Of a DNA stretch of 64,000 bases, positions 46,869 through 58,377 are shown in pieces. Below the pieces are notes generated by a model, which saw nothing but the letters and a program-made list of their open reading frames with translations, was not told the origin of the DNA and did not search any database. This DNA is from Euryodendron excelsum. Its lineage: Eukaryota; Streptophyta; Magnoliopsida; Ericales; Pentaphylacaceae. Within the stretch, counting starts at the first letter, position 1; every line of letters starts with the position of its first letter. The stretch spans positions 50,453,836-50,517,835 of the forward strand of contig CM065381.1 in assembly GCA_033060915.1 (NCBI GenBank), in the 5' to 3' direction. A program made the translations under genes and the position numbers.

Positions 46869-49486
46869 TCTTCTTCCTCCTAACCCACTTGGGTTTTCTT
46901 CTATTTTAATCCCCTATCTTTTCCCCCCCTTTCTTGCATACTTGGAATAAGATAATCCCCAATTCATGTGTAGGATGGATTGTTGAAAGTCACCGTGTCA
47001 GGGGCTTTCTTCCAATTTAACCTTAGACCATGTGGATTCGGCCCCCTTGATTATGTGGTGAAGCCTAAACCTTATATATTCATAACCCTATTTGCATTGT
47101 GCATATCATATTCATTCATCCCCTCAAAGTAGTTTTCAAAAGTTGCTTTCAAAGTTTGCATCAAAATCTTCTTTCAAACTTACATTCAAAATCTTGTTTT
47201 CAAAATCACACTCCTAGAGTGATTCTAGCCATTCCATGGTTAGTTTATCATGTTCATGCATTGCATCAAAAGTTATTTTCAAACTTGCATCAAAGTTCTC
47301 TTTCAAAACTTGCATTTAAAATCTTCTTCTTTTAAACTTGTTTTCAAAATCACACTTCTAGGATGATTCTAATCATTCTATGGTTAGGGTTGTTTTAGGA
47401 AAGTGTTACATTCAATGTGACCCTCAAAGTCCAAATTTTGGGTTCAAACCCTAAATTCTTTTTATCAAAACCACAATCTTAAGATGATTCTAACCACCCC
47501 ATGGTTAGATTGCTTTAGAAAAGTGTTATATTCATTGTGACCATCAAGGTCCATATTTTGGGTGCAGACCCTAACTTTTTTTTTCATCAAAATCATAATC
47601 TTAAGATGATTCTAGCCATTCCATGGTTAGGGTTGTTTTAGGAAAGTGTGATATTCAATGGGATCATATTGGTCCATATTTCAAATCCATATTGTTTTCA
47701 AAACCACTAACTTAGAATGGTTCTAATCTCTTCATAGTTAGAATCGTTTTAGGCAAATGAGAAATTCAAAAGATTTTAAAAGTCCATATTCAAACTTCTT
47801 TCAAAATTTCTTTTCAAAATACTTTCTAAAAGTTTTCTTAAAAAATCTACTTTCCAAAAACTTCTTCCTAAAAACTCCCTTAAAAAATCTATTTTTCAAA
47901 AAGAACTTTTCAAACTCATTTCCAAATTCTCTTCAAAAATTCACTTTCTATAATCTCTTTCCAAGTTTCCTTCCAAGAAACTCTCTTCAAAAGATCCACT
48001 TTCCAAAAACTCTTTTTCTTGGAGTCTAAGTCAAGTCCTAGATTTCATGGTTAGGAAATCTTAATTTTTTTTCCTCAAAACATGACTTCTACTTTTGCTT
48101 CAAATCAAAGCATCCTCAAACTATCTTCTGCATCAAATTCTAGATTTCCAAAATCTCTTTTGTACACAAAATCATAGCTTTCCAAATTCTAGATTTCGAA
48201 ATTCAACCTTTCCAATTCTATGTCAAATCCAATCTTTCAAATTAGAAAACTAAATCCAATCTCCCAATTTAGGAAACTAGATCAAATCCTTCAATTTTAG
48301 AAACCATATTAAATAATCTCTTTTTGGAAATAAAATCTAGTCTTCTATTTTAGAAAGTAAGAATCATATATTTCTTAATTCAAACATTTCTTAAGTTCAC
48401 ATCTTTCTAAATTCAGGACTTTCTTAAAATGGAACCTTTCAATTTCAAAACTTTCCTAAGTTCAATATTTTTAAATTCAAATCTTTCCAAAGTTGAAAGC
48501 TTTCTAAATTTCAAACTTTCCTAAAATAAAACTTTCCTAATTTGGCACTTTCCTAAAATGGAACTTTCATATTTTGAAACTTTTCTAAATCTAAAGATTT
48601 CTAAAATCTAGTCTTTCCTAACCCTAACTTTCTAAATCATTCCTAGTCAAGTGTTTTCAAATCAAATTCAATCTCTTTTCAAATCCAACTTTCCTAATTC
48701 GAACCTTTTCTAAATCCAACTTTCTAAAATCAAACTTTTCAAATCTAAATCAAATCCTTTCCAATTCAACTGCATGCTCCATTCTTAGGTAACCTAAACC
48801 TTAGGAAGCCTAAACCCTAGTTCTACCCCTAACCCTGAAGTTAGGAAACTTCAACCCTTTTCTAAAACTCATTTCTAAACCAAGATGGTTTTCTGACTTC
48901 AATTGAAGTCAAAGATGTTTTCAAGACTCTGTTTCTCCAAACCAACTCCAAGTTTTCTTTCAAAGTTCGAACCCTTCTTCAAGTTTAAGTTCAATTTCAA
49001 ATCAGATATCAATTTTATATCTTTTTGTTGCAAGTTCAAATCAAATCTTTTTTCAAATCAAATTCTTTTCTAATCAAATCTTTGCAAACCAAACTTTTTA
49101 AAAACCTAAAAGTGTCTATTTTCAATCGGACTCTTGTCCGAACTACGACTGACTTGATTTCCAAGAAGGGATATGTAGGCAACCCTCATGGGTGCGGTCA
49201 TAATCTTTTCCAAGTTTCTAATTCTACAACCTCTTTCAAACTTTTAATTCCATGATCTATTTCAAGTTTCTAATTCCAAAATCTATTTTCAAATCTCCAA
49301 TTTCAATTTCTAAAACATTCTTTCAAAATCAAATCAAGTTTATTTCAAATCTATTTCCAAAATCAAATCAAGTTCTTTTCAAACCTTCTTTCAAAATCAA
49401 ATAAAATTCTTGTACTTGTATATCATGCATCATGTCAACTTTGTTCTAAAAGTTCTTTTCTAAAGTGGATAGTCTTGGACATTTAT

Positions 49487-50673
49487 TAATCTTAGTATTG
49501 TTTTAGGAAAGTGTTACATCCAATGTCATCATTATGTTCCATATTTCAAACCCTAATTGTTGTCAAAATCATAACCCTAGAATAGTTTCAATCTTTTCAT
49601 GATTAGAATCATTTTAAGACAGTGAGATATTCAAGAGACATTAAAAGTCTATATTCGAACCCTTTTCTAAAATAGTTTTTGCAAATTTACTTTCTAAAAA
49701 CTCTTTTCAAAGATTCACTTTCCAAAAACTCCTTATTTTGAAGTTAAAGTCAAAACCTTAGAATCCATGATTAGGAAACCCTAATTCGTTTATTAAATCA
49801 AGACTTTCCATTTACCTTAAATCATAGATTTTCAAAACTCCTTTTTTACATAAAATCATAGATTTCCAAATCCAATATTTTCAAAACTCAACCTTTCCAA
49901 TTTCACGTCAAATCAAATCCTCCAATGTAGGAAACAAAATCAAATCCTCCAATTTAGGAAATCAAATCAATTTTTTCAATTTTGGAAACAAAATCAAATC
50001 ATCTATTTTTGAAAACAAAATCCAATCTTCAACTTTGAGAAATAGAAATCAAACTTTTCCTAATTTTCAACCTCCAAACCTTTCCTAATTTCAATCTTTC
50101 TTAATTTCAAGCTTTCAAATCTTTCTTAAATTCAAAATCTTTCAAACATTCAAATCTTTCTAAATTCAACACTTTCTAAATTCAAGTTTTTCCAATTTCA
50201 AATCTTTCCTAAAATCAATTCCTTCCTAACTTGAAACTTTCCTAAAATGATATTTTCCTAATTCAAAACTTTCCTAATTCGAAACTTTCTAAAATCAAAG
50301 TTTTCCAAAATCAAACCTTTCTATTTCAAGTGCATGTTTCAACCCTAGGTTACATAAACCTTAGGAGGCCAAAGCCCTAGTTCAACCTAAACCCTAAGTT
50401 AGGAAACTTCAACTCTTTTCTAACACTTTTTTCTAAACCAATATGGTTTTCAAACTCCAATTCAAGTCAAGATGATTTCAAAGCTCAACTCATTCTTCCA
50501 AGTCAAGTCTAAGTTCTACTTCAAAGTTCAATTTTAAATCAAAGTTAATTTCAAATCGTCAAGTTCAATTGCAAATCAAAGTCAATTCAAAGTTCAACTA
50601 AAATTTCCAATGTCAATTTCAAATCAAAGTTCAAATCCAACTCTTTTCAAGTCAAACTTTTCAAAGACCCCAA
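49487..50673 (+). mobile_element. LTR U5 fragment, split by a copia solo LTR
   Basis: Starts abruptly with TATTGTTTTAGGAAAGTG, the unit seen at 47390, so it lacks U3 and the TATA box. It carries a full CTTTCCTAA array (49660-50300). It breaks at the copia insertion and resumes at 51957 with AGTATCTATTTTCAATAGG and the ACTACGACTAACCTGATTCC block. Confidence 0.7.
50669..50673 (+). repeat. Target-site duplication CCCAA (left) of copia LTR
   Basis: CCCAA before TGCTGGGGAC and again at 51957-51961 after CCCTAACA. Confidence 0.88.
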
Positions 50674-51956
50674 TGCTGGGGACTACGGAACTTCCCACAA
50701 CCTGGCTATAGTACATATGCATAATACCAAAAATTTTGATTGGATTAGCATAGTGTAATCTGCGTGATTAGAATCTTACCTTCGAGATCTCTCTGGTTTG
50801 ATCTTGAATAAAAAGCACTAGCAACAAGCACGAATCAATTGCTCAAACTCAACTTTTGGACTTCTACTATATCTCTCGTACACGTCTTACTCTAAAGATA
50901 GTGGGCTCACAGCTACTAGGATTTCTCTTCCTCATTAAAATGTGTATCTCTCTTTCTGAGTAAGTGTAACTCTAGTTGCTCTTAGAGTGTGTATATATAG
51001 AGGTTACAGCAGAGACCATATGATTAGTATAACTAGGACTTCCTATGCAAATAAGGATTCCTAATCGAACCAGGATTAATCCCTATTTATGTAAATTATA
51101 ATTTATACCACTAATGAATTATAATTGCACTCCTTGTCATACTAGGAATTATATTTCGAGCTCCATATTATTAAATACTTATTTATCCTCCCACATTACC
51201 TATTAAATTAAATCTAGCAATTAATTTAATAGACTTATTTAATTCATTGAGACCTTCCACTTAACTTATTCGATATGTCGGATTCATAATCTACATGTAG
51301 GGTTTGACATAATCAAAACTTATAAGCTTCCTCAAGGGGGTATCATCAATCCCTGTACTGGGACGTGGATTCCGTCAATAATTAATAGTTACCATACACA
51401 TAATATTATTGTCAAACTCACTGAGTTTATTAACGCACAATGAATCTCACTCTTCTATGAATCAAAACAATAAACACTATATGCACGTATCTATTTATTA
51501 TATTAGGATTAAGAGCAAAAACACTCATAATAATCACGAGGTATTAATTGTTTTATATAGTCAGTATAAAAACAATTACCTTAACATGGTTATGTTCAAT
51601 ACACACAAAGTGTACTAGTGCAAGGAGTTGGAACTATACTATTTCCCATAGTCAAGACAGACCTACTAAGACCTTGTGCTACAGTCCTACTGATGGTGTG
51701 TCCAGTTCCATCTAAGACTGTGAACGATAAGCTTATATTCCATAAGAAATGATGATCTGATCTTCCGTGTGCATGTCGTACTTTACACACCAAATCATCT
51801 ACTATGCAGAATAAGAGACACACATGCATAATTATTAAATAAATAACGCAATGCAAATATTGCTCACATAGATTCTCATTAAAATGGAATAACTAATTTA
51901 TTAATAAATATTAAAGTCATTACACAAAGCATGTCTTTTAGTATAAATCCCTAACA
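50674..51956 (-). mobile_element. Ty1/copia-type solo LTR (1283 bp)
   Basis: Termini TG...CA: on the minus strand it begins TGTTAGGGATTTATACTAAA and ends AGTCCCCAGCA, with a 5-bp duplication CCCAA. It shares nothing with the surrounding family. On the minus strand AACCTCTATATATACACAC near 50985-51003 is a good TATA box, followed by a leader running into the CGAGATCTCTC region. The start resembles common plant copia LTRs, so the superfamily is a judgement from memory. There is no internal domain and no PBS, so it is a solo LTR. Frames at 51409-51618 and 51596-51856 are short and unconvincing. Confidence 0.82.
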
Positions 51957-52627
51957 CCCAAAGTATCTATTTTCAATAGGGCCCTGAGTCCGAATTACGA
52001 CTAACCTGATTCCAAAGAAAGAGATACGTAGACAACCCTCATGAGTGCGGTCACAAACTTTTTCAAAATTAAGGTCTTTTTTGCACTTGCATGTCATGCA
52101 TCATATCAAATCTCTTTTCAAAATTATTTTCAAAGTGGATATAATGGGACATTGGATAATTGAAGATTCTAAATGAGTGAACCTAGGGTTAAAAGACATA
52201 TAGGTACTGCAAGGGTGGGATAGGTTGATAGCCTTGTGCATCTTCCATATACATAACCAACCTTCGAACTTAGAATCACTGTTTTCAAAGACAAAAAACA
52301 TAGTTATTTTTAAAAAGGGCTTAAATCTTTTCAAAGATTTCCAAACAACCTGTTTTCTCTAAAAAAAAAAACTCTCTCTTGAGGAAGTATTCCAAAAAAA
52401 TTTTCAAAATTCCTAAGTTTAATTTCCGATTGTACTTAGTTTTAGGTGACCTAACTCACCATAACAAAGTAAGGTGGTGACTTCAAATCTTTTATAAAAT
52501 CCCTTATTCAAGTCAATTTCCAATTCAAACCAAATTGCATTCATCCCTCTAGGAGGATGAGTTCTAACGAGAGGGTACCATGTTTTTCTCACTTGTCTTC
52601 TCAAGTATAAAAATTTGAGGTGTGACA
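51957..52627 (+). mobile_element. LTR 3' end, continuation of 49487-50673
   Basis: Contains the hairpin region (51975), GATACGTAGACAACC, the ATAGGTACTGCAAGG block and the second hairpin near 52445. It ends at TTTGAGGTGTGACA (52627), the family 3' terminus. Confidence 0.7.
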
Positions 52628-53226
52628 TCCCTTTCTCAAAATCTCTTTCCAAATTCTTTTTACGCACTTGCATACCATGCATCACATCATCCCTAAAGTG
52701 ATGACACAACCATCACTCTACAATTCTCAAAGTGGATATAATTGAGCATTGGATAACCAGAGATTCTAAATGAGTGAACCTATGATGAAAAGACATGTAG
52801 GTATCGTAAAGGTAGGATAGGGTGATAAACTAGTGCATTTTCCCTACACGTAACCAACCTCTAAACTTAGAATCATTGTTTACGAAAACTAAAATCGGAG
52901 TTAATTCAAAAAAGGGCTTAACTCTTTCCAAAGGTTGCCAAACAACCTGATTTCTCTTAAAAAAAAAAACCCCTCTTGAGGAAGTTTTCCAAAACCTTTT
53001 ACAAAACCTCAAGTATAAATCTTCGGATTGCACTTAGTTTTTGGTGACCTAACTCATCTTAACAAAGTTAGGTGGTGACTCTAAGTCTTTTCTAAAAGCC
53101 CCCTTATTCAAATCAATTTCTAATTCAAACCTAGTCGCACTTGTCCTTCTAAGAGGATTAGTTCCAACGAGAGAGTACCATGTGTTTTCCATATATTATA
53201 TTGAGTGCAAAAAATAGGGCGCGACA
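52628..53226 (+). mobile_element. Second LTR 3' end in tandem (599 bp)
   Basis: Repeats the last part of the LTR: ACATGTAGGTATCGTAAAGG, CTACACGTAACCAACCTC, the hairpin near 53045-53075 and the terminus TAGGGCGCGACA at 53226. It may be the missing end of LTR N (45171-49486), displaced by the 49487-52627 insertion, although the two pieces overlap slightly around GTGGATA. Confidence 0.65.
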
Positions 53227-53529
53227 GGGTGTGAATTGACTTATCGTTTAGAGCGGTTTTGTGCTTTCTCAATAAATATGCCATGCTAGATAGACTTATC
53301 GTCCGAGGGATCAACTTTCTCAAAATACGTGCTAACTGAAATTGGACCAAACAATGCCCTAACGACATTTTGATCATTTTACCTCTATTGGCCTGGCATA
53401 CCTGCGAAGCAGTTGATTAATTGGATTGAGTCTGGAAAGCCAGTTTGGACTTGAATGTGTCTGTATCGGTTTGAATGTCAGTCCGGTCCAATTGGAGATT
53501 GTCGAGTGAGCAAAAATAGAGTGCTTATA
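53227..53529 (-). mobile_element. 3' LTR of E5, first 303 bp of U3
   Basis: Minus strand starts TATAAGCACTCTATTTTTGC at 53529, one base off the family TGTAAGCAC, directly after a PPT. It carries the ATGATCAAAATGTCGTTAGG-type U3 motif. It is cut at 53227 by the end of a + LTR. Confidence 0.72.
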
Positions 53530-53547
53530 GCTACCCCTCTTTTCCTA
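53530..53547 (-). promoter_or_regulatory. Polypurine tract of E5
   Basis: Minus strand TAGGAAAAGAGGGGTAGC immediately before the LTR start. It matches the E4 tract at 37198-37220. Confidence 0.78.
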
Positions 53548-53734
53548 TCTTTTCTTATCGAAGGTAGAAAACGATAAAGTAAAGGTCTCATTTGGCTGTA
53601 AGGTGATCGCAGGACTTGGAGTTGGAAGGTTTTGAAGACTATAGTTTGAAAATTAATGATTGGCCTAAGGGGGCATTTAAAACTGCATTTTGGAGGGCAA
53701 AAAGGCAAAATTGCCCAGAATTGACCTCCTACTG

Positions 53735-53785
53735 GTGCTAGGCTTAAAATTTCCTTGGCGCCACTACTAGTGGTGCCAGGTCTGA
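53735..53785 (+). promoter_or_regulatory. GGCGCC block upstream of accessory ORF (E5)
   Basis: Reads CTTGGCGCCACTACTAGTGG followed by TGCCAGG, preceded by GGTGCTAGGCTTAAAATTTCC. It stands about 100 bp before exon 1 and corresponds to 36965-37015 in E4 and to the U3 blocks before LTR TATA boxes. Confidence 0.5.
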
Positions 53786-53849
53786 GGATTAGAAATCAAA
53801 ACAGTCCCTCATTCAGGGCTTACGGGTTTGTATAGATTTTTGGGTTTTG

Positions 53850-53993
53850 GAAGCTTTTCTTGAAGTTTTTTTATGAGGAAGGACCCTTGGGCATTGAAAG
53901 AGTGAGTTTAGGGGACACTAGAGAGTCGCCAAAAGTGATCACCATTGCCGAAATTGTTGCCGAGGAAGAAATTTTGCCAAAAAACTCCAAGAG
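53850..53993 (+). pseudogene. Accessory ORF exon 1 (E5)
   Basis: The frame around 53870-53960 reads LGIERVSLGDTRESPKVITI and AEIVAEEE, parallel to E4 (36760-36912). A one-base deletion shortly before the donor and a frame slip in the T-run near 53866 break it. The donor is GAG/GTGAGC at 53994. The strand is + while the element is -, so this ORF is antisense to gag-pol. Confidence 0.45.
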
Positions 53994-55515
53994 GTGAGCT
54001 TTTTTGTTTTGTGTTGATCTTGATGTGTAGAACTCCGTTTGAGTCTTGTGAATACTCAAACTTTATGTTTTGATGTGTTTTGAACACTCTAGTGGTGATG
54101 TCTATGCATTTTGATGCTCGTTTGATTAAGTTTGAATAGTTTCGCATGTTTACGTAAAAGGGTTTCCTAGCAGGAAACAGGATTTTGAGCCTACGGGTTT
54201 GGGTTTTGTATTTCCTTACAATGTTTTTTTCTTAGAATGTCTTAGAAACATGTGTAGGATTTTTTTGTAAAGTTTCGTTAATTTCTGAAAACTTTTTTTT
54301 TTTTTTGTTTGGCAAAAAATAGAAAAATTTTGAAAAAATAGGGAAAATTGAAAAGTTGATTGAATTGTTCGTGTTATGTATTTAGAAAAAAATGAGAATA
54401 TTTTGAAAAATATTTAAAGCATTTTTGAAAGATTTTGCAAAAAATTTGAAAACCCATAGGCTTTTGAAAAATAGAAACATTTGTTTGAAAATTCGAAAAC
54501 CTTGAGAATGTGCACATATTGTTTTATGTATGTTAGTGCTATGTGATTATGATGCTGTTGGGTGCACTATCTGTGTTCTATTACAAAGTTTTTTGCATTG
54601 TAGGAACCATTTATAAACTGGACTCTGTCAAAAATTTTCAAAATAAGGAAAAGCCAAAATTTTTTGCAATAAAATCCTTTTGAAGGAAAAAGAAATAAAA
54701 ACCTTTGGGGATGGAGCCTTTTTGGTGGAGGAGGCCCCGAGAAACTCGGTGGGATTTGGAATTAAAACTTTTTGAAGGAAAAGTTAAGAAAACCTTGAAA
54801 CTCAATTCGGAATAAAACGTTCTGAAGGAAAAGTTTAGAAAACCTGTGAAATGGATTTTGAATAAAACTTTTTGAAATAAAAGTTTAGAAAACCTTGAAA
54901 CTCGATTTGGAATAAAACATTTGGAAGAAAAACCTTAGAAAACCTTTGGAATGGATTTTTGATAAAACTTTTTGAGGAAAAAGTTTAGAAAACCTTTGAA
55001 ATGGATTTTGAAATAAAACTTTTAAGGGAAAAAGTTTAAGGAAACCTAGAAATTGATAAAAACTTTTGAAGCAAAAGTTTGAAATACCTTGCAACTCGAT
55101 TGAGAATAAAAATTTTTGAGGGAAAAGTTGAAAGAAACCTACAAATTGACATAAACATATGAAGGAAAAGTTTAGAAAACCTTGAAATGGATTTTAAATA
55201 AAACTTTTGAGAGATAAGTTTAAAGAAACCTAGAAATTGATAAAAAATTTTGAAGGAAAAGTTTAGAAAACCTCTAAGAATTAATTTTGAAAAAAAATTT
55301 GAAATTTGATATCAAAATTGACTTTGAATTTTGATTTGGAAATAAAATTTTGAAGGGAAAGGTTTAGGAAACCTGATAGTTGAGGATTATGATAGAGTAA
55401 GCTCTGTTGGGGGTAGGAGAACGGGATTTGCGTTGTTCTTTCACTTTTTGTACTTCTTTTTCTTTCAAGCTATACATATTGTATATTGATACCTTTACCT
55501 TGATTTGATTTTTAG
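53994..55515 (+). other. Probable intron of the accessory ORF (E5)
   Basis: GTGAGC at the left and CCTTGATTTGATTTTTAG at the right give canonical GT-AG borders. The matching segments in E3 and E4 share the start, the end and one internal patch (54705-54765, TTTTTGGTGGAGGAGGCCC). Positions 54770-55370 are an expanded run of TTTTGAAGGAAAAGTTTAG units of about 55-60 bp not seen to the same extent in E4. The phase between exons cannot be settled in such decayed copies. Confidence 0.5.
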
Positions 55516-57173
55516 GATGGCAGATGATATCTTGAGTAGATTAAGGGCTTGGTATGACAAGTATCCTCTGGATGAGGAGGACATTTTGGCCGTATTGCTT
55601 CACTCCTGTCGGTGTGGCTCATTCCCGGATTCATAGAGTCAATGGTCGTTTCCTGGTAGCCAAACTTGTGTCTTTTTTACTTTGGGAAATGTGAGTTAAC
55701 TCCTACTCCTCATTAGTATGGATTTATTCTTCGTTTTTGAATGACTCAACTGACATCATGGGACCCACTTCCCTGACCATTGCATCTCAATTGTCTTAGC
55801 TCAGCTTGGGCTCTGACAGGCGATACTTACTTTTGGGTACCTTCGCCAGTTTCCTTACGTTCCGATGGAGTTTCTGTTTTCCCAGTTTGAGTTCGTGACG
55901 GGTATGGCAGCTCATCCCGGTAATTGGCATTCTTCTCAAGATTGGTCGGTCTCTCGTTTGGTGGCCCTGGCTTTACTCCTGGTCTTCCCTAAAGAGTATG
56001 ACCTGATTGACTGTCGACTATGCACATTACTTGGGATTCGCAAGGGGCAATCATATGCTCCTATAGTTATGGGAGAGACATATATTAGCTTCTCCCGATT
56101 CCAGTAGGGTATTGATGTTCGCTTTCAAGGGTGTGCCACACTTTTCTAACTTTGGACTATCAAACATTTGTTTGCCACTCCCTTATTTCAACATACATAG
56201 TATCTCGAGCTTGACCACATACATTCTCTAGTAAGGTCCCAAAGAGTTATCATAGATGGTGAGAGGTTTCTATAGACTATTATGGCATGGGCCACCTATC
56301 TTTAGGGCAAGAGGTCTGACACGATCAGGTGGTATATGGGGTTGATTGGCAGGTATTGCTTAAGAGTGCGGACTTTCAAGGGGGCCTTCGTACCTCTGGC
56401 AGGTTTGCAAGGTATTGCCCTTTTCTTTGGGATTCGAGTCTTGCAACAGTTTGGTAGGAGCCAGGACATCCCTTATTTGGTATCGACAGTGAGTTTAGTT
56501 TAATCTTTGGGGCAATGATCCCAAAAGCATTGGTAAAGAAAGTTATAAGCATGTAGATGTCCTTGCTTCCCCACGTGGATGATGATGGGCCATTCACTCA
56601 TGAGCCAACTGAGATTGAGAATGACTGTTACTGGTTCTGCTAGTATGTGTTAGGATATCGTAGGGTTAAGGATCTGATTTATGAGATGCCTCTACCCCTT
56701 GTGGGATATACAGACTTCTTGATAGCTATGGTTGTTCAAGGGCTTCATCACAGGTGACAGAATCGAAAGTTGATACAGTGGTTACATGACCGATTAAGAA
56801 TCATGGATTTAGCGGTGGCTTCTCTAGAGTTATGGCTAGTAGTGGCCATGTCGATACATCATAGTCTCCCTTCAGTACTGGTTGTGGACAGAAGCGGTCA
56901 CATGGTGCTCCGAATATTTTTACTATTCCAAAGGATGGTAGTGCTGAGGTTTGATCTATAAGGGAGACCGTGGAGTCTCTTGCTTGGGAGAAGGATGCAC
57001 TCCTAGCTAGGTGCGTGAATTATGAGCAGGGTAGGCTTGGTTTAGTGGTGGCAGGAGCCTCCTTCAGTGCTCCTCCTATTGATGATGTGGATGGTGAGCC
57101 GATGGACCATGCGTTCGTTAATTCTTCTTCTGATGATGATGGGGAGCGTTATATTTTTGCTCCTCGCACTTGA
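55516..57173 (+). pseudogene. Accessory antisense ORF, exon 2, DUF7745-like (E5), decayed
   Basis: ATG at 55517 opens with MADDILSRLRAWYDKYPLDE and stops after 39 codons. Homology-like sequence continues in other frames: GRFLVAKLVSFLLWEM (about 55650), then 55865-56107 with WSVSRLVALALLLVFPKEYD, IRKGQSYAPIVMGETYI and FQGC, then WLHDRLRIMDLA (56770 on) and a C-terminal VESLAWEKDALLAR segment ending DDDGERYIFAPRT at 57173. The order fits the plant retrotransposon accessory protein with a DUF7745-type domain and a C-terminal coiled coil. I name the domain from memory of its ...YAPIVL.ET... pattern, so treat it as probable. There are many stops and frame changes, so it is dead. Function of the family is unknown. 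Confidence 0.55.
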
Positions 57174-58377
57174 TTCATTTCTAGACTTTTGATACCAATA
57201 TTTGTAGAGAGACAGATTTCATTTTAATGTCTTTTTTGTTTTCATCGTATGGATTTGTAGCATTTTCCTTTATTACATGAATGAGATGTTTTTCCTACAT
57301 GGTTAGTACAAATATGTTTGAGAATTTCAAATGGAAATTAGTTCATATTGTTTGATGCTTCGATTAGCTTATTGTCTCAGGAGAGAACTCTCTGCTTCCT
57401 TGACCTTAGCTTGGCTGACCCAAAAAATGCTTTCAAAACAGCCTCTGACCTATCCACTATTTCTTTCTACTTGTGGTCTCTGGGAATGTCTACGCTTTTG
57501 ATTTCATATGGTTCCTTCCTTGCCCCAACACCCCCCGCCCTTTTTGGCTATTCTTGCTACTGGCGCCCATGTGGGTTTTTACTAGTCCCAGCTCTATCAT
57601 TTTTGCACTAAGACACCTTTGCAGGTTTTCACTAAGGTCAACCATTTGTATCTTGCCACACCCTTACCTTTTTACCTATGGCGCCTTTTTGGGTTTTCAC
57701 TGCATCCTCAGGAATGTGCTTTTCTCCCTCTCTTTTTATCTGAGTTTTCGGTTTTTGGTAAGAAATTTTTGAATAATGCTTGAGACATCTCTTAGTTTCC
57801 TGAGACAAGGTCGTATTTTGGCGAGTTCATTTGGACTAGGCACTTTAACCTTGATCTGAGAGGACATTTTACCAGTAGTTGTGATGTGGACTATTATTAT
57901 TTCATTTTCTATATTTTTTTTGAAAGAAAAGATGGGGGCTTAAACCTATCACTCTACTTGGGCTTTAATGCCTATGATCACCTTTAATAGTTTCAATCAA
58001 TTGGCACTCGTCTTTCCTTTTTACCTTTATGCTTTCTTTTTTTTTTTTTTTGTGAGATGGACACTTTTACAATTGCGCTTACTTGGATATATTTTCTCTC
58101 AGTGCTTTATTCTGACCCATTGTGGGCGGTGATCACTAGGTTGGGGGTTACTTGGGAAGAAACATAATTGGCTCAAGTGGGTTTAACAAAGGGTGCTTTT
58201 GACTGTATGACAGTGAGAATGGAGGCCTCTCTTTATTTCAATTTTAAATTGCTTAGTCCATAGAGCTCTGCTAATGAGATTCTGATTGTGCTTTAGTGAT
58301 TAGAAGAGATTGAGAGGAGTGAATTTCATTATTTCCAAACATAAAAGGGGAATCCAGTTTTTAGATCATACATAGTA
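57174..58377 (-). mobile_element. E5 region between pol and accessory ORF
   Basis: Non-coding. Contains GGACTAGGCACTTTAACC/GATCTGAGAGGACATTTT (57830), the CCATTGTGGGCGGTGATCAC block (58113) and GCTTAGTCCATAGAGCTC (58250). These blocks recur in E1, E2 and E3, which ties those gag-pol-less copies to this pol-bearing element. The frames at 57348-57772 lie in this region and are not conserved. Confidence 0.65.

Larger units (their letters stand above)
45171..49486 (+). mobile_element. Tat/Ogre-type LTR N, nearly complete, 3' end missing
   Basis: Starts TGTAAGCACCCAATTTTTGC, directly after AGTTG (candidate duplication, partner not found). U3 runs to the GGCGC blocks at 46465-46560 and the TATA box at 46583-46590. 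R/U5 includes CACCGTGTCAGGGGC, three AGGAAAGTGTTACATTC repeats (47397, 47517, 47640), the CTTTCCTAA array and the hairpin block at 49126-49190. It breaks off after GTGGATAGTCTTGGACATTT. The final ~600 bp are missing here; a suitable tail lies at 52628-53226. Confidence 0.72.

Noticed and set aside
51409..51856. Two ORFs in the copia-type LTR
   Set aside because: Inside a solo LTR, AT-rich and short, without any recognisable domain.
55865..56107. Host gene exon (80-aa ORF with GKGQSYAPIV-like segment)
   Set aside because: Flanking frames belong to the same decayed protein, and its place between the PPT and integrase of E5 makes it a retroelement accessory ORF, not a host gene.
57348..57772. 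Hydrophobic 87- and 99-aa ORFs
   Set aside because: They overlap in two frames between pol and the accessory ORF of E5. The related region of E3 and E1 does not keep them open.
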